DNA of 64,000 nt. Origin: JBPCQA01 sp050998615. GTDB taxonomy: Bacteria > Actinomycetota > Actinomycetes > Propionibacteriales > Nocardioidaceae. Numbering within the stretch: the stretch's first letter is position 1; every line of letters begins with the position of its first letter. The translations under genes were made by a program, and so were the position numbers. The notes under the pieces were generated by a model, which saw nothing but the letters and a program-made list of their open reading frames with translations, was not told where the DNA came from and made no database searches. The stretch covers positions 55,318-119,317 of the forward strand of contig JBPCQA010000036.1 of NCBI GenBank assembly GCA_050998615.1, written 5' to 3'. Below are positions 16,269 through 24,942 of this stretch, one piece after another.

Positions 16269-17075
16269 ATGTCAGTGCTCGAAGACATCGTTGCGGGAGT
16301 TCGCGTCGATCTCGCTGCCCGGCAGCTGGCCGTGACTCTCGACGACCTGAAGGAATCCGCTACACACCAAGAGCCCGCCATCGACCCGATGCCCGGCTAT
16401 CGCGCCGACGGTGTCTCGGTGATCGCCGAGGTCAAACGGTCAAGCCCGAGCAGGGGAGTGCTCGCCGACATCGCCGACCCGGCGGCGTTGGCGGCCGACT
16501 ACGAAGCCGGTGGAGCAGCCGCAATCAGTGTGCTCACCGAGCAGCGCCGATTCGACGGCAGCCTGACCGACCTGCGGGCAGTGCGACGAACCGTCACGGT
16601 GCCGGTGCTATGCAAGGATTTCATCGTTACGTCGTATCAATTGTGGGAGGCTCGGGCCTGCGGTGCCGACCTTGCGTTGCTCATCGTCGCGGCGCTCACC
16701 GACAACGAGCTAGTCGGTCTCATCGACCGAGCTCGCTCGATCGGCCTGACTCCACTGGTCGAGGTCCACACCGGCGAGGAGACTCGACGTGCACTCGCCG
16801 CCGGGGCCACACTCATCGGCGTCAACGCGCGCGATCTCAAGACGCTCGCCGTTGACCGCGACACGTTCGCACGCCTCGCCTCGCTCATTCCCGACGACGT
16901 GGTCCGGGTCGCCGAGTCGGGAGTTCGAGGCCCCCGCGACGTCTTGGACTATGCACGCAACGGGGCACACGTCGTGTTGGTCGGCGAGTCTCTGGTGACG
17001 GGCAAAGACCCACGGACCGCGGTTGCCGACATGGTGGCCGCCGGGGCGCATCCGGCGCTGCGACAACGGCGCTAG
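16269..17075 (+). CDS. trpC: indole-3-glycerol-phosphate synthase
   Basis: Closes CdRP to indole-3-glycerol phosphate in tryptophan synthesis. The family blocks are clear: VIAEVKRSSPSRG (phosphate and active-site Lys), VLCKDFIVTSYQLWEARACGADLALLI (catalytic Lys and Glu region), VNARDLKTL and VAESGV. Length 268 aa is typical. The frame is open further upstream, but that part overlaps the preceding small gene in another frame; MSVLEDIVAGV at 16269 is the usual start. Confidence 0.96.
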   Translation: MSVLEDIVAGVRVDLAARQLAVTLDDLKESATHQEPAIDPMPGYRADGVSVIAEVKRSSPSRGVLADIADPAALAADYEAGGAAAISVLTEQRRFDGSLTDLRAVRRTVTVPVLCKDFIVTSYQLWEARACGADLALLIVAALTDNELVGLIDRARSIGLTPLVEVHTGEETRRALAAGATLIGVNARDLKTLAVDRDTFARLASLIPDDVVRVAESGVRGPRDVLDYARNGAHVVLVGESLVTGKDPRTAVADMVAAGAHPALRQRR

Positions 17076-17147
17076 TGTCGTACATGGGATGTCTCTTTCC
17101 AGCCACAACACTTGACCCGACCAAAGACCCCAAGAAGGTAGCGGCCG

Positions 17148-18380
17148 ATGACGCAGACGATGCCCGATGCGACAGGGCACTTCGGACGGTTCGGTGGTCG
17201 ATTCATGCCCGAGGCGCTGATCGGGCCACTCGATGAGCTTGACCGGCACTGGCGCGAGGCGATGTCGGATCCCACCTTTGTGGCCAGTTTCGCCACGTTG
17301 TCGAGCGAGTACGCCGGCCTGCCCAGCCTGCTGTACAACGCCGAGCGTTTCTCCGAATCCATCGGTGCCCGGGTGTTGCTCAAGCGCGAGGACCTCAACC
17401 ACACCGGGGCGCACAAGATCCGCAACGTCTTGGGCCAAGCGCTGCTCACGTCGCGGATGGGCAAACGACGGGTGATCGCCGAGACGGGCGCGGGTCAGCA
17501 CGGCGTGGCCACGGCCACCGCCTGTGCCTACTTCGGGCTTGATTGCGTCGTGTATATGGGTGAAGTCGACACCGAGCGACAGGCTCTCAACGTCGCCCGG
17601 ATGAAGATGCTCGGCGCCGAGGTCGTGCCGGTCAAGACCGGCAGCCGAACGCTCAAGGACGCGATCAACGAGGCATTGCGCGATTGGGTGGCCAATGTCG
17701 ACGCAACCCATTACCTGCTGGGTACCGCGGCCGGCGCGCATCCCTTCCCGGCCATGGTCCGCGACTTCACCCGTGGCATCGGAGACGAGGCTCGGGTCCA
17801 GTCGCTGGAGCTGATCGGACGCCTCCCGGATGCCGCCCTGGCGTGCGTGGGCGGCGGGTCGAATGCCATCGGGCTGTTCGCTGCCTTCGTCGGCGACGCT
17901 GACGTGCGGCTGGTCGGCTTCGAAGCGGGCGGTGACGGATTCGACACCGGCAGGCACGCGGCCACCATCACCGCCGGCGAAGTCGGTGTCCTGCACGGCT
18001 CAAGGTCTTTCCTGCTGCAAGACGCTGACGGACAAACCATCGAGTCGCATTCGATCTCGGCCGGGTTGGACTATCCCGGCGTGGGGCCCGAGCATGCCTG
18101 GCTCGCCGAGACCGGCCGGGCGACGTACCGACCGATCAGCGACGCCGCGGCGATGGACGCGATGGCGCTGCTCGCGAAGACCGAGGGCATCATCGCGGCG
18201 ATCGAGAGCGCCCATGCCCTGGCTGGTGCCATCGAGCTGAGCCGCGAGCTCGCCGATGAGCTCGGCGAGGCACCGACGTTGTTGGTGTGCTTGTCCGGTC
18301 GCGGCGACAAGGACATGGACACCGCGGCCAACTGGTTCGGCCTGCTGGCAGACCAGGCCAGTGATCGAGACACCGAGTGA
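17148..18380 (+). CDS. trpB: tryptophan synthase beta chain
   Basis: PLP enzyme that joins indole and serine. The PLP lysine is in LNHTGAHKIRNVLGQA; ETGAGQHGVATATA, GGGSNAIGLF and CLSGRGDKD complete the family pattern. 410 aa, normal length. This is the classical TrpB1 type that works with TrpA. The stop overlaps the trpA GTG by four bases. A ribosome binding site, AAGAAGGTAG, precedes it. Confidence 0.97.
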   Translation: MTQTMPDATGHFGRFGGRFMPEALIGPLDELDRHWREAMSDPTFVASFATLSSEYAGLPSLLYNAERFSESIGARVLLKREDLNHTGAHKIRNVLGQALLTSRMGKRRVIAETGAGQHGVATATACAYFGLDCVVYMGEVDTERQALNVARMKMLGAEVVPVKTGSRTLKDAINEALRDWVANVDATHYLLGTAAGAHPFPAMVRDFTRGIGDEARVQSLELIGRLPDAALACVGGGSNAIGLFAAFVGDADVRLVGFEAGGDGFDTGRHAATITAGEVGVLHGSRSFLLQDADGQTIESHSISAGLDYPGVGPEHAWLAETGRATYRPISDAAAMDAMALLAKTEGIIAAIESAHALAGAIELSRELADELGEAPTLLVCLSGRGDKDMDTAANWFGLLADQASDRDTE

Positions 18381-19174
18381 CGCCCAGCGTCGAGACTGCG
18401 ATCGCCGCGGCGCGCGGTGAGGGACGGGCGGCCTTGATCGGGTATCTGCCGGCCGGCTTTCCGAGCCTTGAGGCGTCATTGGCGTTGGTGCGGACGATGG
18501 TGGAGGCGGGAGCGGACGTTGTCGAGGTGGGTCTGCCCTACTCCGATCCGGTGATGGATGGTCCGACGATTCAAGCCGCCGCGCAGGTCGCGCTCGAGAA
18601 TGGCACCCGGACCACCGACATCTTCGACGTCGTAGAGTCGGTTGCCGAGCTCGCCCCGACGCTCGTGATGACCTATTGGAATCCGGTCGAGCGCTACGGT
18701 GTGGAGGGCTTCGCCGCGAGCCTGGCGTCGGCAGGGGGGGCGGGCCTGATCACGCCGGATCTGATTCCCGACGAGGCCGCTGAATGGATCGCGGCGGCAG
18801 ACCGACACGATCTCGACAAGGTGTTCTTGGTCGCACCTTCCTCCACCGCGCAGCGGTTGAGGATGACCGCGGCTGCCAGCCGCGGCTTCGTCTACGCCAC
18901 CGCGGTCATGGGCGTGACCGGGGCACGTGAGCAGGCCAGCGAGGCGGCGCCGAACCTGGTGGCCCGGCTGCGCCAGTTAACCGAACAGCCGGTGGGGGTC
19001 GGGCTGGGAGTGTCCAGCGGCGACCAGGCGGCCGGAGTCGCGGCGTACGCCGACGCGGTGATCGTCGGCAGTGCGTTTGTGCGCAGCGTCCAAGAGGCTG
19101 GCCCGGAAGGAGCCGTCGAATCCGTGCGAGAACTCACCCGCGAGCTTGCTCGTGGTGTGCGGAGGGAACTTTGA
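18377..19174 (+). CDS. trpA: tryptophan synthase alpha chain
   Basis: Splits indole-3-glycerol phosphate and channels indole to TrpB. The catalytic Glu is in DVVEVGLPYSDPVMDGPTIQ, together with the second catalytic Asp (MDG). The phosphate-binding VGLGVSSGDQAAG and SAFVR are present. 265 aa. GTG 18377 overlaps trpB (GTGA), so production is coupled 1:1. Confidence 0.97.
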   Translation: MTPSVETAIAAARGEGRAALIGYLPAGFPSLEASLALVRTMVEAGADVVEVGLPYSDPVMDGPTIQAAAQVALENGTRTTDIFDVVESVAELAPTLVMTYWNPVERYGVEGFAASLASAGGAGLITPDLIPDEAAEWIAAADRHDLDKVFLVAPSSTAQRLRMTAAASRGFVYATAVMGVTGAREQASEAAPNLVARLRQLTEQPVGVGLGVSSGDQAAGVAAYADAVIVGSAFVRSVQEAGPEGAVESVRELTRELARGVRREL

Positions 19175-19200
19175 CCCGGCACCCGCCCTTTCTTCCAGGG

Positions 19201-19869
19201 ATGAGTCGCCTCTTGTGTTCGCGCTCTGCGACCGCCGCGGTGTCGGTGGTTGCCGTTGCGTCGCTCTCGGCCTGTGGTGGCGCGGCGCAAAGCCAGGATC
19301 CAGCCGGCTCGAATCCGGCGGGTGTCATCGTGTCCGGGGTTCACCAGGACACCACGTTCCACGGCGCCGAGCCGGCGACGCCGTACACCATGCCCGACAT
19401 CACGCTGACCGCGACGAACGGGAACGGGTTCAACCTCGTCACCGACACCGCCTACCCGGTGACGCTCGTGTTCTTCGGCTACACCAACTGCCCGGACGTA
19501 TGCCCGCTCGTGATGAGTGATCTGACATCGGCTTACCTGCGGCTGCCTGCCCCAGCGCGGGCGAAGACGCAGGTGCTCTTCATCACGACAGATCCGGCTC
19601 GCGACACCCCTGCGGTGCTCACTCGCTACCTGGAGCGCTACGACAGCCGGTTCGTCGGTCTCACCGGCGACATCGGTGATATCAAGGCAGCCGCTCGGGC
19701 GATGGGCGTCGCAATCACCGGTAAAGAGCGGCTGCCGGGCGGCGGCTACGACGTCGGACACGGCGCGCAGGTCATCGGTTTCCGCGGCAACCGGGCGCCG
19801 GTGATCTGGACGCAGGGCACCCCGGTACGAGACATGGTGTCAGACATCACCGCGTTGGCAGGGTCGTGA
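19201..19869 (+). CDS. SCO1/SenC-family copper-handling lipoprotein
   Basis: Thioredoxin-fold protein that delivers copper to cytochrome c oxidase. The copper ligands are the CxxxC of FFGYTNCPDVCPLV and the later His in GGGYDVGHGAQVIGF. A signal peptide with lipobox LSAC (Cys near residue 25) anchors it outside the membrane. ATG 19201 is preferred; a TTG at 19171 overlapping the trpA stop would give ten extra residues before the signal peptide. Confidence 0.9.
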   Translation: MSRLLCSRSATAAVSVVAVASLSACGGAAQSQDPAGSNPAGVIVSGVHQDTTFHGAEPATPYTMPDITLTATNGNGFNLVTDTAYPVTLVFFGYTNCPDVCPLVMSDLTSAYLRLPAPARAKTQVLFITTDPARDTPAVLTRYLERYDSRFVGLTGDIGDIKAAARAMGVAITGKERLPGGGYDVGHGAQVIGFRGNRAPVIWTQGTPVRDMVSDITALAGS

Positions 19870-19906
19870 CCCCAAGCGCCCGCGGTGGCGGTATGTTGCT
19901 GGCGCG

Positions 19907-20824
19907 ATGACTGTTGCCTACATCCCCAGCCCAGGCGTTGGCGTCTGGCACCTGGGTCCACTACCGATCCGGGCCTATGCCCTGTGCATCCTCGCCGGCG
20001 TGGTTGTGGCGATCTGGCTCGGCAATCGGCGGTGGATCGCCAGGGGTGGGCGGCCGGGGACCGTGGCCGATATCGCCGTCTGGGCGGTGCCGTTCGGCCT
20101 GGTCGGTGCTCGCGTCTACCACGTGATCACCGACCCAGAGCTGTATTTCACTGCCGGCAAGAATCCCTGGGCAGCGTTCTACATCTGGCGCGGAGGTCTC
20201 GGCATCTGGGGAGCGATCTCGCTCGGTGCCCTCGGCGCCTACATCGGCTGCCGGCGCAACGGCGCGAAGTTCCGAGCGGTCGCTGACGCGCTGGCGCCGG
20301 GCATCGTGCTTGCCCAAGCCATCGGCCGATGGGGCAACTGGTTCAACCAGGAGTTGTATGGCAAGCCCACCACGTTGCCTTGGGGGCTCGAGATCGACCC
20401 GGCTCACCGGGGCAGCTACCAGCAGTACTCGACATTCCAGCCGACGTTCCTCTACGAGTCCATTTGGGACGTCGCAGTGGCGGTGCTGGTGATTTGGGCT
20501 GATCGCAGATTCCGGCTCGGCTACGGTCGGGCGTTCGCCCTCTACGTGATGGCCTACACGGTGGGCCGCGGCTGGATCGAGTATCTGCGCATCGACACCG
20601 CCAACCACTTCCTTGGGCTGAGGCTCAACGACTGGACCTCTCTCGTCGTGTTTCTTGCCGCCACGGCGTACTTCGTGATCGTGGGCAGGTTGCACCCGGG
20701 CCGAGAGCCGGTGGTGCAGACTGCCCCGGCCGCTGAGCTTGCAGCGGACAGCGACTCCGAATCGGAGACCGTCACCACAACGCCGGCGGACACCGATCAG
20801 TCGAACGAGGCGCCCAAGACATGA
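19907..20824 (+). CDS. lgt: prolipoprotein diacylglyceryl transferase
   Basis: Integral membrane enzyme that moves diacylglycerol onto the lipobox cysteine of prolipoproteins. About seven transmembrane helices; the signature GRWGNWFNQELYG lies near residue 141, and the H-region PIRAYALCILAGV near residue 20. A charged ~35-residue C-terminal tail (SDSESETVTTTPADTD) is typical of actinobacterial forms. Several lipoproteins in this window (13.1, 19.2, 23.2, 24.9 and 53.6 kb) would be substrates. lgt after trpA is a conserved order. Confidence 0.96.
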   Translation: MTVAYIPSPGVGVWHLGPLPIRAYALCILAGVVVAIWLGNRRWIARGGRPGTVADIAVWAVPFGLVGARVYHVITDPELYFTAGKNPWAAFYIWRGGLGIWGAISLGALGAYIGCRRNGAKFRAVADALAPGIVLAQAIGRWGNWFNQELYGKPTTLPWGLEIDPAHRGSYQQYSTFQPTFLYESIWDVAVAVLVIWADRRFRLGYGRAFALYVMAYTVGRGWIEYLRIDTANHFLGLRLNDWTSLVVFLAATAYFVIVGRLHPGREPVVQTAPAAELAADSDSESETVTTTPADTDQSNEAPKT

Positions 20825-20836
20825 GCGGGCCGGGAC

Positions 20837-21565
20837 GTGAGTGAGTCGATCGGCGGCGTGGAGCCACCCGACGTCGAGCACGAGCATCCCAATGTCACCG
20901 GGGGTTGGCTTCGGCCCGCAGTCTTCGGGGCCATGGATGGGCTCGTCTCCAACTTCGCGCTGATCGCCGGCATCGCCGGCGGCACAAGGGGTGGCCACTC
21001 AGCGCCGATCGTGCTCGCCGGACTCGCTGGGTTGGCGGCCGGCGCGTTCTCGATGGCAGCCGGGGAGTACACCTCGGTAGCCAGTCAGGCGGAGTACGCG
21101 GCGAAGGAAATCCAGGTCGAGCGTCAGGAGATCCGCGACAACCCCCGCGCAGAGCAGGACGAGCTCGCACAGATGTACGTCGACCGGGGCATCGACCCGG
21201 GCCTGGCTCGCGCGGTTGCCGAGCAGGTCCACGCCGACGTCGAGCTGGCGCTTGCCGTCCACGCCCGTGAGGAGCTAGGGGTGGACCCCCAAAACCTGCC
21301 CTCGCCGCTGCTGGCTGCAGGGTCGTCGTTCGTCTCGTTCGCGATCGGCGCGGCGTTGCCGGTGCTGCCCTATGTCTTGGGTGCCGCCAACCTGTTGCCG
21401 GCGCTCATCGTGAGCCTGATCGCGCTGTTCGGCTGCGGCGCGGTCGTCTCCTCGATCACCACCCGCAGCTGGTGGTACGGCGGGCTTCGGCAGATGCTGT
21501 TGGGTGGCATTGCCGCCGGCCTGACCTACCTCGTCGGTGACGCCGTCGGCTCGTCCCTCGAATAG
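20837..21565 (+). CDS. VIT1/CCC1-family membrane transporter
   Basis: 242 residues with five predicted helices. GAMDGLVSNFALIAGIAGG and FSMAAGEYTSVASQ are the VIT1/CCC1 (vacuolar iron transporter) signatures, with the cytoplasmic acidic/helical domain at about residues 95-160 between helices two and three. Bacterial members move iron or manganese out of the cytoplasm. GTG 20837 is 12 bases after lgt, so the two probably share a transcript. Confidence 0.88.
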   Translation: MSESIGGVEPPDVEHEHPNVTGGWLRPAVFGAMDGLVSNFALIAGIAGGTRGGHSAPIVLAGLAGLAAGAFSMAAGEYTSVASQAEYAAKEIQVERQEIRDNPRAEQDELAQMYVDRGIDPGLARAVAEQVHADVELALAVHAREELGVDPQNLPSPLLAAGSSFVSFAIGAALPVLPYVLGAANLLPALIVSLIALFGCGAVVSSITTRSWWYGGLRQMLLGGIAAGLTYLVGDAVGSSLE

Positions 21566-21728
21566 GAGCTCGCGCTGACAGGCAGTCACCGGGTCCGCGG
21601 CTCCTCGCGTCCGCTCCGAGACCACGCGCCACAACTCAGTACGGGACGACTTTGCGAACCGCCACCAAGCCGCAGCGCAACACGACTCGACACGGGTTGA
21701 CTTCGACAAAGCCGCCTTCCGCGGCCGG

Positions 21729-21734
21729 TAGTGT
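21729..21734 (+). promoter_or_regulatory. predicted -10 box (TAGTGT), leaderless start of pyk
   Basis: TAGTGT, six bases, then GTG 21741. This spacing selects 21741 over the adjacent GTG at 21738. Confidence 0.55.
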
Positions 21735-21740
21735 CGAGTG

Positions 21741-23195
21741 GTGCGAAGAGCCAAGATCGTGTGCACGTTGGGACCCGCCACCTCGACTCCGGAGAAGATC
21801 CGTGAGCTCGTCGATGCCGGCATGAACGTCGCGCGCCTCAACCTGAGCCACGGTGGCCATGCCGATCACGAGGCGATCTACAAGATGGTCCGGCAGGCGT
21901 CCGACGAGTCCGGTCATGCCGTGGGGATCCTCGTCGACCTCCAGGGACCAAAGATCCGGCTAGGCCGTTTCGCCGACGGCGTCGTCAGCCTGATGGCAGG
22001 CGATGAGTTCACGATCACCACGCGGGAGGTCCCAGGCGACCGGCAGATCTGCGGGACGACGTACCACGGCTTGCCGGGCGACGTCGCCGACGGGGACACC
22101 ATCTTGATCGACGACGGGCGGATTCGGCTCAAGGCAACCCGCGTCACCGAAACCGATGTGACGACCCGGGTTGAGGTCGGTGGTCAGGCCAGCAACAACA
22201 AGGGCATCAACTTGCCGGGCGTTGCAGTAAGCGCGGACGCTCTCAGTGACAAGGACGTCGATGACTTGCGGTGGGCATTGCACCTGCGGGCCGATTGGAT
22301 CGCACTGTCCTTTGTGCGCTCCGCCGCCGACGCGGTCGCGGTCCGCGCGATCATGGCGGAAGAAGGCGAGTGGCTGCCGGTGATCGCGAAGATCGAAAAG
22401 CCGCAGGCAATCGACCATATCGAGGAGATCGTCGAGACGTTCGATGGCGTCATGGTCGCGCGCGGAGACCTCGGCGTCGAGATGCCGCTTGAGGACGTCC
22501 CCGTGCTGCAAAAGCAGGTCACCGAGATCGCGCGCCGCAACGCGAAGCCCGTGGTCGTGGCGACGCAGATGCTCGAATCGATGATCTACAGCCCGCGTCC
22601 TACGAGGGCTGAGGCCTCCGACGTGGCCAATGCCGTGCTCGACGGCACGGATGCGGTGATGTTATCCGGCGAGACGAGCGTTGGAGCTTACGCGATCGAC
22701 AGCGTGGAGACGATGGCCCGCATCATCGAGTCGACCGAGGACCACGGGCTCTCCCGGATGGCCGCGGTGAACTGGCGACCGATCACCCGTGGCGGGGTCA
22801 TCGCCAAGGCCGCCGCGGAGGTTGCCGAAGAGGTCGAAGCCAAGTACCTCGTCGCCTTCACCCAGTCGGGCGACACGGTGCGCCGACTTGCGCGCTATCG
22901 CTCCCGCGTGCCGGTGCTGGGATTCACGCCCGAGCCCGCGGTGCGCTCGCAACTTGCGCTGAGCTGGGGGGTGGAGACGTTTCTGGTCCCATCCGTCGAG
23001 CACACCGACCAGATGGTGATGCAGGTTGACAGCTCGCTGCTCGACATCAACCGCTGCGTGCAAGGCGACCTCGTGGTGATCGTCGCCGGAAGTCCACCCG
23101 GCATCCCCGGCTCGACGAATGCCTTGCGGATCCACCGGATGGGCGACGCCATCAACGGTGTTGCCCCGGCCTATCGCTCTGTCCGAGCCGGCTAG
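21741..23195 (+). CDS. pyk: pyruvate kinase
   Basis: Last step of glycolysis, phosphoenolpyruvate plus ADP to pyruvate plus ATP. The N-terminus RRAKIVCTLGPATSTPEKI, the Mg/PEP signature VIAKIEKPQAIDHIEEI with MVARGDLGVE, and VATQMLESMI are all intact. The C-terminal allosteric domain is present (AFTQSGDTVRRLARYRS). 484 aa, a normal length. Confidence 0.96.
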   Translation: MRRAKIVCTLGPATSTPEKIRELVDAGMNVARLNLSHGGHADHEAIYKMVRQASDESGHAVGILVDLQGPKIRLGRFADGVVSLMAGDEFTITTREVPGDRQICGTTYHGLPGDVADGDTILIDDGRIRLKATRVTETDVTTRVEVGGQASNNKGINLPGVAVSADALSDKDVDDLRWALHLRADWIALSFVRSAADAVAVRAIMAEEGEWLPVIAKIEKPQAIDHIEEIVETFDGVMVARGDLGVEMPLEDVPVLQKQVTEIARRNAKPVVVATQMLESMIYSPRPTRAEASDVANAVLDGTDAVMLSGETSVGAYAIDSVETMARIIESTEDHGLSRMAAVNWRPITRGGVIAKAAAEVAEEVEAKYLVAFTQSGDTVRRLARYRSRVPVLGFTPEPAVRSQLALSWGVETFLVPSVEHTDQMVMQVDSSLLDINRCVQGDLVVIVAGSPPGIPGSTNALRIHRMGDAINGVAPAYRSVRAG

Positions 23196-23198
23196 CCG

Positions 23199-24542
23199 AT
23201 GCCGAGAGCAAGGTTTAAGAAAACCTCTACCGGTTGGTTCGCCGTCGTCGTCGTCACCGCCACCGCGCTGCTCATGACCTCATGTGCCGGCTCACGATCT
23301 GCACCATCTGCACCCGCTGAGTCCAGTACGCCGGGTGGCTCAGCACGTCGGGTCGCGAACCCGTCGCCAGTTTCGCCGGTGGCTACCACACCAGGGCTGC
23401 CAAGCCTCGAGGCGTCGCCGCCTACGTCATCATCTCGGCAGGCCAGCCCCACGCCGCGGGCGACATCGCCGAAGAGCACCCAAGTTGATGCCGTCTTGAC
23501 GAGGTTGCGGCGGATGTCCTTGCGCGACAAGGCCGGACAGCTCATCGTTGTCGGATTCACCGGCGAGACGGCACCTTCTCGGATGATCACCACGCTGAGA
23601 CCAGGTGGACTGATCTACTTCGATGACAACCTGAGATCCGATGCCCAGATTCGGACACTGTCGGCCGCGTCCCAGCGCGCCGCCCGAGCCGGCGGACAGC
23701 CGCTATTGATCATGACCGACCAAGAAGGCGGCCCCATCACCCGGCTGCCTGGCACCGCGAACCAACCCGGCGGCGCAGAGTTCAACGGGAACGCCCGGTG
23801 GGCACGCCGTACTGCTGATCAGACCGGGCAGTTGTTGCGTCGGCTGGGCATAAACACCGATCTGGCCCCAGTGGCCGACGTCAACACGGTAGGCAACGCC
23901 GGGGTGATTGGAGCGAGGTCGTTCTCGTCAGACTCAGCAGTCGTCTCACGGCTGGTGCGGGCCCAGGTGTGCGGATACCACGACGCCGGTGTGGCGGCCG
24001 CCGCCAAACACTTCCCCGGCCACGGGTCTACGACCACCGACTCGCATCTGAGGACTGCCGTGATCAACCAATCACGGCAGCAGTGGGAGCGGGTCGATCT
24101 GCCCCCGTTCCAAGCCGCCATCAAGGCCCATGTTGACATGGTGATGGTTGGCCACCTGGCCGCGCCCGCGTTAGACCCGAGTGGCAGGCCGGCGACCATT
24201 TCCCCGCTTCTGGACCGCGCGCTGCTTCGGGACCGCCTCGGGTTCGACGGCGTGGTGATCACCGATGCGCTCAACATGGGCGGCATCACGTCCTGGGGCG
24301 ACACCGGGCAGAACGCGGTGCGGTCGATCAACGGCGGTGCGGATCTCTTGCTGATGCCCCCATCTCCAGCTCAGGTGGTCAATGCGCTGGTCGCGGCCGT
24401 CAAGAGCGGGACCATCAGCATCGCACGCCTTGACGCGTCGGTTGAGAGGGTGTTGCGCTTGAAGCAGCGCCTTGGCCTCTACGCCGGCCCCGCTCCCGCT
24501 GCCACCCCCGCTGTCACCCCTGCCTCGCTACCGGGTTGCTAG
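23199..24542 (+). CDS. GH3-family beta-N-acetylhexosaminidase lipoprotein (NagZ-like)
   Basis: Secreted glycoside hydrolase family 3 enzyme. Signal peptide with lipobox MTSC at about residue 27, then a ~75-residue Ser/Pro/Thr linker, then the catalytic barrel. KHFPGHGSTTTDSH is the NagZ-type catalytic His/Asp loop and VVITDALNMGGI holds the nucleophile aspartate. In actinobacteria such lipoproteins trim cell-wall muropeptides. It starts three bases after pyk, so it may be co-transcribed. 447 aa. Confidence 0.9.
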   Translation: MPRARFKKTSTGWFAVVVVTATALLMTSCAGSRSAPSAPAESSTPGGSARRVANPSPVSPVATTPGLPSLEASPPTSSSRQASPTPRATSPKSTQVDAVLTRLRRMSLRDKAGQLIVVGFTGETAPSRMITTLRPGGLIYFDDNLRSDAQIRTLSAASQRAARAGGQPLLIMTDQEGGPITRLPGTANQPGGAEFNGNARWARRTADQTGQLLRRLGINTDLAPVADVNTVGNAGVIGARSFSSDSAVVSRLVRAQVCGYHDAGVAAAAKHFPGHGSTTTDSHLRTAVINQSRQQWERVDLPPFQAAIKAHVDMVMVGHLAAPALDPSGRPATISPLLDRALLRDRLGFDGVVITDALNMGGITSWGDTGQNAVRSINGGADLLLMPPSPAQVVNALVAAVKSGTISIARLDASVERVLRLKQRLGLYAGPAPAATPAVTPASLPGC

Positions 24543-24611
24543 TGGAGTGAGGCACAAAGCCCGGTGCAAGGACGGGCACGCGCACGGCGTCGGGCATTCC
24601 GTGTTATGTAG

Positions 24612-24695
24612 TGCCGGGTGTGGGACTTGAACCCACACATCCTTTCGGACAATGGTTTTTGAGACCACCGCGTCTGCCGATTCCGCCAACCCGGC
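24612..24695 (-). tRNA. tRNA-Leu (anticodon CAA)
   Basis: 84 nt on the minus strand with acceptor stem GCCGGGT/ACCCGGC, D-loop GGCGGAATCGGCAGAC, anticodon loop CTCAAAA (anticodon CAA, reading UUG), a long class II variable arm TGTCCGAAAGGATG, and T-loop GGTTCAAGTCC. CCA is not encoded (the bases after the discriminator are CTA). Confidence 0.95.
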
Positions 24696-24942
24696 CTGCG
24701 TTTGCACAGTATAGGCAGCGCAGTGCCACCGTTTCAGGTGGCACCTTGACGGCACGGTGGCTTCCGGAGGCCCAGCTGCGGTGAGGGCCAAGCACCCCAG
24801 TGTGCTCACTCGCTGCGATGTCACGAAATGGTCACATCCGTAGCGGAAGCGGTTTGCCCCATGACTCAGCCGGCTTAACACGCTAGGTTGGCCCATCACA
24901 ACAGCGCCGCGCGGAGGTGCGGCCCAATTAGACGGAGTGTCT
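24696..24942. other. livJ upstream region
   Basis: No gene found. It must hold the promoters of the tRNA (minus) and livJ (plus). A TAGGTT hexamer near 24882 is a possible -10 box for livJ, giving a leader of about 50 bases. A GGAG at 24934-24937 is the livJ ribosome binding site. Confidence 0.5.
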